Positions 35,845 to 46,304 of a DNA stretch of 64,000 bases are shown here, piece by piece. The position numbers and the translations under genes were made by a program. The notes under the pieces are model-generated. The model had not been told where the DNA came from. It was given only the letters and a program-made list of their open reading frames with translations, and searched no databases. Within the stretch, counting starts at the first letter, position 1; every line of letters begins with the position of its first letter. Source of the stretch: Mycocentrospora acerina (taxonomy: Eukaryota; Ascomycota; Dothideomycetes; Pleosporales); contig JAKUHH010000156.1 in assembly GCA_022701365.1 (NCBI GenBank), positions 62,001 through 126,000 of the forward strand, given 5' to 3'.

Positions 35845-37258
35845 ATGGCGGAGAATCTGAGGATAGCTGTGATAGGTGCAGGTACGTGCTTTGAGTTTGG
35901 TTTGAGTCATGCACAGGTCATTTTCGTCAGGCACATTTATGGAATAGGGTTGCTGATACTTAGCAGGCATGGGCGGCCTTACAACTGCGCTTTCCCTTGC
36001 CCAAGCCGGTCACAAAAACATTACCGTATATGAATATGCTTCAAACCTAGGATTTGTGGGTGCTGGCATCCAGCTCGCACCAAACATGGCCAAAATTCTC
36101 GACAGACTGGGCTGCTGGGAGAAGATTGCTGCGGATGCTGTGGAGTGTGCAGATACCTACATCCGCGAGGGCGCCACTAATAAAGAGCTGGGGTATGTGG
36201 ACCTTGCGTATGTAAAGAAAACATACAAGTATCCGCATATGGTCGGCCACCGTGCTAGTTTAGCTGGTGGACTGTACGAGGGGTGTGTAAAGGAGAAAGG
36301 CATTACATTCAAGTTCAGCAGCCAGGTCTCTGATATCAAATTTGGTTCAACCCCAAGCTTTGAAGTCAAACCAAGAAATGGGGAGGCTTACCGGGTCGAA
36401 TGTGATATTCTACTTGGTGCTGATGGCATAAAGAGCAACACACGAGTTGCACTTCTCCAAGAGATTGGTCAGACAGGAAATGTAAAGGACTCAGGTCAAG
36501 CCGCATACCGCATTATGCCAACGCGCGAGCAAATGGCCGATGATCCTGAGCTTCTTGCCTTGATCGATTCCGAGACAGTAACTCGTTGGATTGGCGAGCG
36601 TAGGCATGTCATAGCGTATCCCATCCAAAACAACACAATCTACAACATCTCCACTGTGCAGCCAGATGTTAATTTCGCCGGCGCACCCGACGCGACGTAC
36701 ACAACCAAAGGCTCCAAGTCAGCCATGTTAGAAGTCTTTGCCGACTTTTGCCCAATGATACAAAGGCTACTGAGTCTTGTGGCAGACGATGAGATCTGTG
36801 AGTGGAAACTACGCCTTCACGACCCGCTATCAACATGGGTTCATGGGACTGCTGCTCTGGTCGGCGATGCATGCCATCCTACTCTGCCGCATATGGCGCA
36901 AGGCGCCGCACAAGCCATCGAGGATGGCGCTGTACTGGGCGTTGTCCTGTCTCCGAGTCGCATCAAGGACTGTTCACCCAGCACTATCAGTCGCGCTCTT
37001 CAGCTGTACGAGCAACTGCGTAAACCACGTGCAGAAGCTATTGTTGAGCTGGCAGCAGAAAATGGACGCGCGATGCACCTAGGAGCTGGCAAGGCGAAAG
37101 AGGAGCGGGATAAGGTTTTCGCGGCGCTGAAGAGTGGGTCCGGAAAAGTGCCAGATAAGTGGGCAGACGCGGAGATTCAGGCCATGGTCTACGGTACGGA
37201 TGTCGTTGTTGAAGCAGAAAATTTGTGTGACGAGGTAGGGTTAGGGTCCAAGCTGTGA
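35845..37258 (+). CDS. FAD-dependent aromatic monooxygenase (salicylate hydroxylase-like)
   Basis: Exons 35845-35881 and 35967-37258 give 442 residues; the 85-nt intron splits the GxGxxG dinucleotide-binding loop (VIGAG|MGGL), a common position in this family. The group A flavoprotein hydroxylase motifs are present: GAGMGGLTTALSLAQAG near the N-terminus, the DG motif LLGADGIKS, and the GD motif LVGDACHPTLPHMAQGAAQA with the Pro-x-x-x-Gly pattern. The nearest well-known relatives are salicylate 1-monooxygenase and 6-hydroxynicotinate or 3-hydroxybenzoate hydroxylases. Secondary-metabolite FAD monooxygenases are also similar, so the substrate is open. The gene follows a tannase-family esterase and precedes an MFS transporter, which points to aromatic acid catabolism or detoxification (inference). 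No frameshift. Confidence 0.9.
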
Positions 37259-38013
37259 GGTTGGGATGCAATTCTATGAGTCCAGCTCTAAACGATGATT
37301 ATAAAAATTACTCTGCATCTTCCAAAATTTGATCGATTGTGATGGTTGGTTTTTTTAGATCAGCAAAATATCTGCTTAGTCCATGAGTGAAAATAAAAGG
37401 ATTGTCTCTCAGGTGCCGTGTTCTGGTGCCGCGTTCGAGTTCCCACAACGGAATGAGTGTGAATTATTATAAAGCAGTTTTGCAGCCACCAAAAAGCTTA
37501 GCTCCGGATGGCGTTGCTTGTTTCATACGACAGGGACTACGTCACCCATGGCCTATCTGGGTATCCGAGAATCAACAGCGTAATTGCCGTGATCCACATA
37601 GGACATCCATCTAACGAGCAGACATACCCTGTAAATTCTGTAACGGGCAGCTACAACAGTATTATATTGCGTGGCCGGACAGAGGATTGGTTGCACGAAA
37701 TTGTTGAGATCCACTCGGGGAAGGCGACGGAAAAAGAACTGAGAACTGACCGCGGCGAAGTCCTGTGCGAGTACTTGCCCTTAACTCCCCTATCGGACCT
37801 CCAGGATTGATATGGGGGCCCCGCACATGATTAGAATCTGGGGACTCCGCAAGAGGTTACGTGCTAGACATTCCGCTCAAGACGCGGCGAGTCGTGTGCT
37901 GTATAAAAATGATGGACATCGCTGTAATTTATACTTTTTCTTACAAACTAGATTTTTTCTTCGTTCTCTTCGGTGCCAGAGTCGTTTTTGCAGAGCTCAT
38001 TGCATTTTAGGGT
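37259..38013. other. Intergenic between monooxygenase and MFS transporter
   Basis: 755 bp holding a possible short gene (37508-37810, listed separately). The remainder shows no clear feature apart from T-rich sequence near 37920-37960 upstream of the transporter. Confidence 0.4.
37508..37810 (+). CDS. Doubtful short ORF, 100 residues
   Basis: I do not recognise this product. The frame reads smoothly (SGYPRINSVIAVIHIGHP, RTEDWLHEIVEIHSGKATEK) with no low complexity and no odd codons, unlike neighbouring spurious frames. A possible extra first exon starts at ATG 37383 (MSENKRIVSQ) and could splice with a weak gtgccg donor to a cttag acceptor just before 37502, in phase, giving 112 residues. 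Alternatively it is the relic of a larger gene or chance. It lies between the monooxygenase and the MFS transporter and would belong to that cluster if real. Confidence 0.35.
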   Translation: MALLVSYDRDYVTHGLSGYPRINSVIAVIHIGHPSNEQTYPVNSVTGSYNSIILRGRTEDWLHEIVEIHSGKATEKELRTDRGEVLCEYLPLTPLSDLQD

Positions 38014-39705
38014 ATGATGTCTCAAGACAAGGAGAATACCGAGGGGGTTTCTCAGCAAAAGGAGGATTTGGAGCATGCGAACACACATGGAACCTATCTT
38101 GACACAGAAGAGGCATCTCATATATCAAGAGAACATCGTGAGTATCTCGTGCAGAAACATGGGACCTTTGAGCTTGATCCACTCCCCACTATGAGTGATG
38201 ATGATCCATACAACTGGTCAACCTGGGAGGTAAGTTTTCCCTATTTATCTCATATATTGATGCTCACAAGTCTCACCAGAAAATCTTAAACCTCTTCTTC
38301 GTTACCTTCCACACGTGTATGGGCCCTTTTGCTGCATCCGCCATAATTCCCGCATACAGTGAGATCGCCTCTGACCTCGGCGTCACACTCTCCACAACAG
38401 CATACTTGACCTCGATACAAATTGCTGTGCTGGGTTTTGCGCCGCTGTTCTGGCGTCCTTTATCCACCCGCTATGGCCGCAGGCCAATATTCATCATCTC
38501 GCTTATTGGAAGCTTGCTCTTCAATGTTGGATGTGCAAAAAGTACGTCGTACGCCGCTATGGCAACCTGCCGCGCCTTCTCGGCATTTTTCATCTCGCCC
38601 CCGAGTGCAATCGGTAGTGCCATTGTAGTGGAAATGTTCTTCAAAAAGGAAAGAGGCAAGTACATGGGTATCTGGACGGTTATGCTGTCAATTGGTATTC
38701 CGTTGGCGCCAGTCATTATGGGATTTGTTACATACAACGTTGGGTATCGATGGATATACTGGATCATTGCCATTGTAAGTCATGAAAACTCTTCTTTCCC
38801 TGGATGATAGACTGATTGTGAAACATAGACCAATGGTGTGCATCTCATTTTCTACGTGCCATTCGGTGCCGAGACCCGCTTCATTCGACACCATAACGTC
38901 TCAGTTGTCTCGACCAGCAACAAGAAGACATTAATGCCCCATCGTATTGATCCGACGCCTTTGACTGCCGTAGAGTTCATCTCCCCGCTCCGTCTTTTCT
39001 TCTATCCTTGCGTGCTACTTCCTGCAATTGCGCAATCAATGGTATTTGTCTTTGCCTCGGTCATGTGCACTGTCGAAATTCCGCAGTTAATCGGAGGAAA
39101 GTTTGAACTCAACGCAGAACAGACCGGGTTGCAGTTTGTAGGTCTTATTATCGGCTCAATCATCGGAGAGCAGCTTGGCGGACTTTCAAGTGATCGCTGG
39201 ATGAGCTGGCGAGCAAAGAAGACGGTACCACGGAAGCCAGAACCGGAGTTCAGGCTATGGCTGAGCTATCCTGGCGTTTTGCTTTCGATATGCGGCCTTG
39301 TTGTCTTTCTTGTTCAAACCCAAAACGCCACCCAAGGACAGTGGAACGTAACGCCTATCATTGGAGTAAGCATTGCAGCGGTGGGAAACCAAATTGTCAT
39401 GACGGCTATGATCACGTATGCGGTGGACTGCTATCCAGAAGAAGCGGGGAGTATCGGCGTATTCATAACGGTTGTGAGACAGGTCTGGGGTTTCATTGGG
39501 CCTTTTTGGTAAGTCGGCGCAGGAAAAACAAGATGAAATTCAGCTGCTAACTTCAATCAGGTTCCCTTATATGTTTGACAATGTAGGGATTGCGAACAGT
39601 GCAGGCATTGTCTCCGCGATGATAGTAGTAGGAGCCCTCATCCCCATAGTCTTTATACAGTGGAGAGGCCCCAAGGTCCGTGGCAATATGGTGACGATGA
39701 TCTGA
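38014..39705 (+). CDS. MFS transporter (DHA1-like drug/metabolite:H+ antiporter type)
   Basis: Exons 38014-38229, 38280-38774, 38829-39508 and 39561-39705 (introns 50, 54 and 52 nt) encode 511 residues. A hydrophilic N-terminus of ~70 residues ends in DPYNWSTWEK, the usual lead-in to the first helix of fungal DHA1 transporters. The loop between helices 2 and 3 carries the MFS signature (RPLSTRYGRRPIFIIS), and FFKKERGKYMGIWTV follows helix 4. Hydrophobic segments fit about 12 helices, with a long central loop (FIRHHNVSVVSTSNKKTLMP). It presumably works at the plasma membrane as an exporter or importer of small organic molecules. Its position after the tannase/monooxygenase pair suggests transport of an aromatic compound (inference). 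All exons join in frame. Confidence 0.92.
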
Positions 39706-40872
39706 TGCTATCAAAGAGCTTGAAAGTCATTAACCAACCCAATTCATCGTTTAAGGAGGCAACATTGTTAATTTCTGAGTGACTAAATCTGATGATCAAA
39801 TTCATTCAAAACAAACACCTTTTTCCAATGCACAAACTTCTAAGGTCGGATTCTACCAGTATTGAGATGTTGTGTGAGCAGTTTGAACCAAAATTTCTCA
39901 AACTTGAATCCTCAAACTCAAAATCACTTGAATGTCTGAGAGGATTAAAGCCAGTGCATTCGCCTTCTAACCATTTCGACAGAGAATTAAGCACGTTTAG
40001 ACAATAAAACTCACGTGTATCCATGTCTTGCGCGTCCTACATTCCATAGCATCAGTGAGCGTTTCCCACAATGAGGTTAGATAGAAGAACGCCACTCAAA
40101 GACTTTAATCATTCTTCACCTCTCACACCCAACTTCCTATTTTGAACCTCCTTCGTAACCTCAACCTATGCACTATGTTTTGTACATCTTATAACAAAGG
40201 TTCGTTCAAATCATCTCAACCTAGTCCAAACACATTCAGCACCTCATTCCCACATGAAAATACCACACAACAGTACACAGTCCTCAAGACGCAGAATAAC
40301 GCCATCATCATCATCATCATCATCACCACGACCACGACCCAAAGCACACGACGTTTAATCAAAGTTGGCCGCGAGAATGGGCTCGCCCTATCTCCGCGCA
40401 ATCGGAAGCCCTGCCGAACACGCCAAACTATGATTTCCGTTCTTTCGATCAATCGCTTAACTGCGGTAACTTAGAACGCGTAAAGTAGCTGGGAGGAACA
40501 TAGTATTTTACGATTCCTTCTTCTTTCTCTGCTGCTACTGGAGAAGTATTTTGGAGTCGGCAAGCGAGTGTTCGTGGAGATGAAGAACGGTGAAGCGTAG
40601 AGGCATTTGTGCAGGCACGAGAGAGTGAAAACGTATGTTTCTGGAGTTTTGTTCAACAGTTAGATGGCAGAGAAACAGCCATACTACCTATGCATTGAAG
40701 CGACGTGAAGATCTTTGGTGAGTTGTGGAGCTACTCATTGTATTGTTCGCACAGCAGTGCGTACGTCTTCGATCGCTTTGCAGCAACCATAAGTCATCAC
40801 GCGACTGGCGATATTACTACATCCTATTGATCAACCATACACTTCTCAGTCCTGCCTCACACGAATCTGCTC
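39706..40872. other. Intergenic, convergent 3' ends
   Basis: 1.17 kb between the MFS and VPS17 stops. Contains a short (ATC)n run at about 40303-40326 followed by ACC/ACG triplets. No gene supported. Confidence 0.5.
40303..40326. repeat. (ATC)n microsatellite
   Basis: About eight ATC units followed by imperfect (CCACGA) units. Confidence 0.85.
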
Positions 40873-42724
40873 CTAGAAGGTCGTTGTGGCTAGTCTGCTG
40901 GCTGCGTTTCTCGCATCGATTCGGTCTTCATCCTCCTCAATACCCTTTTGACTTCCATTGCTGGTCGCACGCTTCCTCCCATGAATCACCTCTTCGTTGT
41001 TCTCATCATCTTCGCCTGCAGCCGGAAGACTGCCACTCATGCTCCGGTTGGGGCCATCTCCAGGTCGACGCGGAACGCCAGACCATGCATCTCCCTTTGG
41101 CCCTTGTGAGTTGACCATGGGCGCGCGACGCTGCACTGGGTGAGCTTCTCGGCCGAGACGGGATAGACCGCCGCTTCCATCAATGGCTCGAATGTCTGGT
41201 CGAACGGATTCGAGTGTTGCGAGGGTGCGGCGCTCTGCCTCAATCTCGCGGATAACGTATTCCCTAATAGCTTGTCGCATGTCGGTCGTGGTCCTATCGA
41301 ACCATTTTCTCTGCTCCTGGAGCAGGTTCTGTGTAACGCGCTGGGCTTTTGACGTAAGGTATTGTTCGTGGCTGCGAGCCTCGTCCAAGGCCGCAATAGC
41401 TTCGTCAACCTTGTCGCGCTTGACGCTGGAACTGGCCTTCAGTCTATCGGCGGCTGAGAGTTTAGATTTGGTCGCAGACTGTGCTTGCAGCAATTCCCGC
41501 AGTAGAATGTGTCGGTTTGTGAGTGTTTCCTTTGCAATAAAGGCATCGCTGCTGTGATACTGAAGAGGGTCGCCGAGCGTTGTTGCTTCGGCCGTGCCTT
41601 GCGCGGCATGAAAGTCACCCATGGCTTGGATGACCTTTCCAAGCTTCTTGTACGCGTGAGAGAGACCAGCATGGCCCTCCTGCACATGCATTGCAGCAAA
41701 CTTTGTTCCCAGCTCGGACTCGGCAACACCGAGATCTAGCAAAGTCAGCAGCATGTCAAGCACGGTGAGAATGGGCGCATACTCCTCCTGTGCTTCACCA
41801 TCTTCTCAACCTTCTGCTCCGTCTCCATGGTTCCGAGGTAAAAGGCCTTGACTACCGGTCGAGCTGCTGCGAGCTCTGGTGTGTCGTCTGGCGGCGGGGC
41901 AAACTGCTTGATGACCTTGCGACGGACGCCGGTCGCAGGCTGCTTCCGCCGCACTACGGGGCTGTAACCAAAGTCGCTCTCTACGAAGAAGACAACCTCC
42001 TCGTCGCGTATTAGGACGTCATTGCTGCAGACAACATTCAACCACCGCTGGATCGACGACTTGAGGCGGGCCTCGTCCTCCTCGGTGCCAGCGCCCGCGG
42101 AGGTGGTGGCCGGGGGCACCGCGGGGACGATGGCCTCGGGACAGGCCGAGATGAGGTGCTCGCCAAGCTTGACAAACTCGGAATGGAGGCGGCGGACATC
42201 GCGGAATTGGGTGGTACGGAACTTGGGCAGGTTGGTCTGCGGGCAGGGTCAGCATGTCAAGCTCGCGCGGGCCGAGTGGTGGGAGCACGCACGTAAACAT
42301 CGAACCGCAGGATCGTGTCCTTCTTGCCCGTCCGCTCGAGCCCCGTGACCTTGGCCTGGAGCTTGTACTGTTGCTGTGGCTGCTGTGGCTGCTGCTGCTG
42401 TCGCTGCGGGCGCGTGCCGTGGTATCGCTGGGGCTGCTGGGCCTGCCCTGGGGCTTGTTGTTGCTGGGCGTGCGGCGGCAGCGGCGATTGTGGCGCATCG
42501 AGGCCAGGCGTGCGCGGCTGCTGCTGCTGGTCGCTGGTTTCAGACGCCGTGCTGGGCTGGGTCTGGGAGTCGTGTGCGCCCATGTATCCATACTGCTCCG
42601 AGCCCTGGCCGTACGGCGATGCCTGCGGTGGCAGCGGGGCGTCGCCGGCGGGGGCTTGGCCAAACGAGTTCCGGTTGTGCTGCGGCGACGAGGCCCATGG
42701 ATCGGAGTCGGCGCTGTAGTCCAT
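40873..42724 (-). CDS. VPS17: Retromer sorting nexin Vps17
   Basis: Exons 42724-42293, 42236-41783 and 41735-40873 (introns 56 and 47 nt) encode 582 residues. The N-terminus begins MDYSADSDPWASSPQHNR and is followed by a Gln/Pro-rich stretch of ~90 residues. A PX domain spans roughly residues 115-250 and crosses the first intron (KLQAKVTGLERTGKKDTILR, then TNLPKFRTTQFRDVRRLHSE, then FFVESDFGYSPVVRRKQPAT). A C-terminal BAR-type coiled-coil region follows (ESELGTKFAAMHVQEGHAGL to RQAIREYVIREIEAERRT). These blocks identify Vps17, which pairs with Vps5 in the membrane-bending half of retromer and recycles Vps10-type receptors from endosomes to Golgi. The start at 42724 is preferred over an in-frame Met 8 codons upstream because of the MDYS start usual for fungal Vps17. 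It is divergent from the EF-G2 gene. Confidence 0.92.
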
Positions 42725-42954
42725 GATGAGAGCGAGTGGAATTGGCACCAGAGTGCTGCCGTCCGCTGTCAGTGTCGTCGACGGCCGCTGACGACAGGGA
42801 TGCTGGCCCAGGCAGGCATGGCTTGGCGCTTGTCGTCATATTGGGCAAGGCGCTGCCAGCTGCCAGTCGATCTCACACCAGTCTCCGGGGCCATCACGTG
42901 CATTCCATCTCCCGCAACCAACGCCCACCAAAGCAGCCATTGCATTGGCATGAG
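42725..42954. promoter_or_regulatory. Short bidirectional promoter VPS17 / mitochondrial EF-G2
   Basis: Only 230 bp separate the two start codons. Both 5' UTRs and core promoters must lie here or overlap the coding starts. No TATA box is obvious. Confidence 0.6.
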
Positions 42955-45891
42955 ATGAGGGTTGGATGGGTATGGTGTGCTCGCCGAGTCGTGCGGCATA
43001 ATGTGAAGACTCCGCGACGGCTGCTGTCGACCACAGCGCAGTCTCAGCCAGACCTGCTCTCAAAGTCTACTCGGAATATAGGCATCATTGCCCATATCGA
43101 TGCTGTAGGTGCGAGATCAATCGACTTTTGCAATTGGCGTGCTCACTGTTGGCAAGGGCAAGACGACGACGACAGAGCGTATGCTCTACTACAGCGGATA
43201 CACTCGAAGAATCGGAGGTATGCACTTTTTCAATTAGTTCATATTTTTGCCCACTTTGCACCATCTGTTGAGCTGTCATCTTTTCTACTCTTGCATATGT
43301 CTTTCTCATTGAGCTTCGAAATACCCCTTTGCTTCCTGCAGAATATTCACATCACTCCATTCTCGTTTTCAATTCTTCGCTCGACTTTCAACATCTTCGC
43401 CACTCGTGCATCGACAGTCAGTGCAGGTCTTGCAACAATTCTGACCCTCGCAGATGTCGACGAGGGCTCAACGGTGACTGACTTCCTTCCCGCTGAGCGG
43501 GCTCGAGGAATCACTATCCAGTCTGCAGCCATCACATTTCACTGGCCTCCATTACCCCCAGATACTCCATCACCACCACAGCCGCCGCGACTGCCTGCAA
43601 CCTTTGACACAATCTCCCGGTCTTCCATTCCACACAATGTCAATCTCATTGACACTCCTGGTCACGCCGACTTCACCTTTGAAGTACTTCGTTCTCTCCG
43701 CGTTCTTGATGGGGCCGTTTGTATTCTTGATGGAGTTGCTGGTGTTGAAGCCCAAACGGAAAAGGTTTGGACTCAAGCTGGAAATTATCACATCCCAAGA
43801 ATCATCTTTGTGAACAAGCTCGACCGAGTCGGTGCGGCTTTCTCGAGAACGGTTAAAGAGATTGGTGTTAGATTGCACGGATGGCCAGCCGTTTGTCAGA
43901 TCCCGTGGTGGCAAGGTGGCAATGGTGACTTCGTTGGTGTTGGCGACGTCGTAAACCTGCGTGGTATGCTGTGGCAGGCTGGCGGCGATGGAAGTCAGAT
44001 TCGTGCATTCGGCCTTGAAGAGCTTGAGAAGACTGACAAGAAGTTTGCCGAAGAGATTAAGAAGGCAAGGATAGCGCTTGTCGAAATACTGAGCGAGCAC
44101 GACGACATGATGGTCGAGCACTTCCTCGAGCAGGACGAAGATCACCTAGCCATACCTGGAATCCAGATCATGCAGTCGCTTCGTCGTGCTGTACTGCAAG
44201 CGCCGCAAACCATCATTCCTGTCTTTGCAGGCGCCAGCTTTCGCAATGTTGGTGTTCAGCCTCTCCTTGACGCAGTTGTTGATCTCCTTCCGTCACCCCT
44301 CGAGCGGCCAGATCCTGAGATCAGTATCGCGAGCCAGAGCAGCACACTCTCTGTCCTCCTCAGCTCAGCAGCTTCAACAGCCAAATCAGCAGGCAAGTCA
44401 CAAAAGAAAATTGGCCACGAGCTGGTTGTTCCAGAAGTGAAGAACCTTGCAGCTTGCGCCCTTGCTTTCAAAGTGGTTAACGATGCGAAACGCGGCGTTC
44501 TGGTCTATGTTCGTGTGTACTCGGGCTCTATTGATCGCGGGTCAACCCTCTACAATACTAACCTCGCCGTTGCTGAACGTGCACCGCGCCTGCTTAAGAT
44601 GTATGCCAACGACGCAGTGGAGGTCGACAGTATTGGAGCTGGCCAGATTGGCGTCATCACAGGCCTCAAGCACGCGCGGACAGGCGACACGCTTATCGTC
44701 TACAGAGGTCTGCAGATGAAGGGCACACCTGCAGGTGGTTTAAATACCTTGCAGTTGAGACCGATCAACGTACCGCCTCCAGTGTTTTTCACAAGTATCG
44801 AACCAAACAGTTTAAGCGAACAGAAACACGTCCAAGAAAGCCTTGGTATCTTACTCAGAGAGGATCCAAGCTTGCACCTCTCTGTTGATGATGAATCTGG
44901 CCAAACACACCTCGCCGGCATGGGTGACCTGCATCTGGAGATCGCGCGTGACCGTCTCCTCAATGAGTTCAAGGCCAAAGCACGTATTGGCAAGATCGAG
45001 ATCGGATACCGTGAGACAATTTCCACAAACACATCCCCATATACGTATGAGCTCGACAAACCCATCGCAGGAAAGCAAGCCAGAGCTGTCATCACCGCTT
45101 CCGTGGAACCCATCGACGACAGCACTATAATCCCTGGGTCGCAGGAAGATATTGAACCGCAGGACGGCACCTTTGAAACAACGTACAAGCTCCCGGACAA
45201 TAATATTCTTCACATATCACATCCCACCCTCTCCCGCCACGACTCTGCTTCACACAAAAATACTATCCCCCCACACCTCTCGCTCCCAGGCATTCTGCAC
45301 TCCATCCAAGCCGGTGTATCAGCAGCCCTCGCCCGTGGGCCTTTCAATGGATTTCCCGTCGCCAACACACGGATCAGCGTCACTCTTGACGCGCAGACCA
45401 ACTTCTTCCCTGAGACAACACCGACAGCCATCTCCCAGGCAGCCCGTGCCGCAGCTTCCCATGGTCTTCGAAGCGCTAGCAACGCCGCCCTCTCTGTACT
45501 AATGGAGCCCGTCATGATGGTAACAATCTTTGTGCACGAGTCTTCCCTTGGCGCTGTGGTGCAAGACATCTCCTCTTCGCGAGGCGGCCAAGTACTTTCC
45601 CTCGACGGCGCCGACACACCCACCAACGAAGACGCACCGCGCATCGATCCGAACCTCATCTATACACCCCCAGATCCTTTTGCTTCCGGCACCGGGGGCG
45701 TAGACTCTGGGCTTGCGGACAGCCAGAGACAGATTGTGGCGAGGGTGCCGTTGAAGGAGATGGTAGGGTATCTGAACCAACTTCGTGCACTGACAGGGGG
45801 GAGGGGCACATTCGTCATGGTTGTGGACGGGTTTGAGAGGATGGCTGCTCAAAGGCAAAAGGAGGTCTTGGATGCTTTGAGGGAGTTTTGA
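42955..45891 (+). CDS. MEF2: Mitochondrial ribosome-releasing factor EF-G2 (Mef2/GFM2)
   Basis: Exons 42955-43104, 43157-43217 and 43454-45891 encode 882 residues. Both introns (52 and 236 nt) happen to be partly open, so an uninterrupted 1051-codon frame exists; the spliced version is preferred because it restores the conserved AHIDAGKTTTTERMLYYSG and IGDVDEGSTVTDFLPAERA. The N-terminus is a mitochondrial presequence (MRVGWVWCARRVVRHNVK). G motifs: G1 AHIDAGKT at 46-53, G3 DTPGH at 137-141, G4 NKLD at 191-194. Domains III-V include GMGDLHLEIARDRLLNEF. Mef2 with Rrf1 splits mitochondrial ribosomes after termination. A Pro-rich insertion of ~25 residues (WPPLPPDTPSPPQPPRLP) sits between G2 and G3, and a second one near residues 350-385; otherwise domain order is normal. 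EF-G1 is the alternative, but the divergence favours EF-G2. Confidence 0.88.
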   Translation: MRVGWVWCARRVVRHNVKTPRRLLSTTAQSQPDLLSKSTRNIGIIAHIDAVGARSIDFCNWRAHCWQGQDDDDRAYALLQRIHSKNRRYALFQLVHIFAHFAPSVELSSFLLLHMSFSLSFEIPLCFLQNIHITPFSFSILRSTFNIFATRASTVSAGLATILTLADVDEGSTVTDFLPAERARGITIQSAAITFHWPPLPPDTPSPPQPPRLPATFDTISRSSIPHNVNLIDTPGHADFTFEVLRSLRVLDGAVCILDGVAGVEAQTEKVWTQAGNYHIPRIIFVNKLDRVGAAFSRTVKEIGVRLHGWPAVCQIPWWQGGNGDFVGVGDVVNLRGMLWQAGGDGSQIRAFGLEELEKTDKKFAEEIKKARIALVEILSEHDDMMVEHFLEQDEDHLAIPGIQIMQSLRRAVLQAPQTIIPVFAGASFRNVGVQPLLDAVVDLLPSPLERPDPEISIASQSSTLSVLLSSAASTAKSAGKSQKKIGHELVVPEVKNLAACALAFKVVNDAKRGVLVYVRVYSGSIDRGSTLYNTNLAVAERAPRLLKMYANDAVEVDSIGAGQIGVITGLKHARTGDTLIVYRGLQMKGTPAGGLNTLQLRPINVPPPVFFTSIEPNSLSEQKHVQESLGILLREDPSLHLSVDDESGQTHLAGMGDLHLEIARDRLLNEFKAKARIGKIEIGYRETISTNTSPYTYELDKPIAGKQARAVITASVEPIDDSTIIPGSQEDIEPQDGTFETTYKLPDNNILHISHPTLSRHDSASHKNTIPPHLSLPGILHSIQAGVSAALARGPFNGFPVANTRISVTLDAQTNFFPETTPTAISQAARAAASHGLRSASNAALSVLMEPVMMVTIFVHESSLGAVVQDISSSRGGQVLSLDGADTPTNEDAPRIDPNLIYTPPDPFASGTGGVDSGLADSQRQIVARVPLKEMVGYLNQLRALTGGRGTFVMVVDGFERMAAQRQKEVLDALREF

Positions 45892-46133
45892 GAGAGACGA
45901 CTGTCTGTATGTATGTACGAATACTAGAACTGTAAGATATATTTGTAGATGTCAATGATTACAACGCAAGGTGAAAGGAGATGAAAGGGAAGGAAAGAAA
46001 AGGCAATCAGTCCTACCCGACCTTCACGAAACACACTTTCACCCTCCCAGCGTGACCCATAACCTCACTCCCCGGCTCTTTCTAACTTCTCACTTCACTT
46101 GCCCTCTACGCATACTACTCACCACGACGCAAA

Positions 46134-46304
46134 ATGAAATACGCCCACGCAATCATCCTCACCATACTCCTCATCACCCTCTTCAGCATCATCTTCGGGT
46201 GGTGGCTAGCCAAGAGCTGCATGCGCGGCATCAGCGCCGGAGCCACAGAGATGCAACATCGGCGGGATATCGAGGCAACGGGCGTGGCGGCAGAGGGGTC
46301 GTAG
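46134..46304 (+). CDS. 56-residue single-pass membrane protein
   Basis: A very short intron-less gene. The protein starts MKYAHAIILTILLITLFS, has one strong hydrophobic helix (residues ~5-25, ending FGWWLAKSC), then a charged tail (MQHRRDIEATGVAAEGS). The ATG is preceded by C-rich promoter-like sequence and an A at -3 (aaaATG). I do not recognise a named family; similar tiny membrane proteins occur in fungal genomes as unnamed genes. The hydrophobic-then-charged arrangement argues for a real product, but a signal anchor of a longer unspliced gene is possible. Confidence 0.55.
   Translation: MKYAHAIILTILLITLFSIIFGWWLAKSCMRGISAGATEMQHRRDIEATGVAAEGS

Noticed and set aside
37420..37450. GTTCGAGTTCC, tRNA T-loop-like
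   Set aside because: Arms do not pair and there is no cloverleaf upstream.
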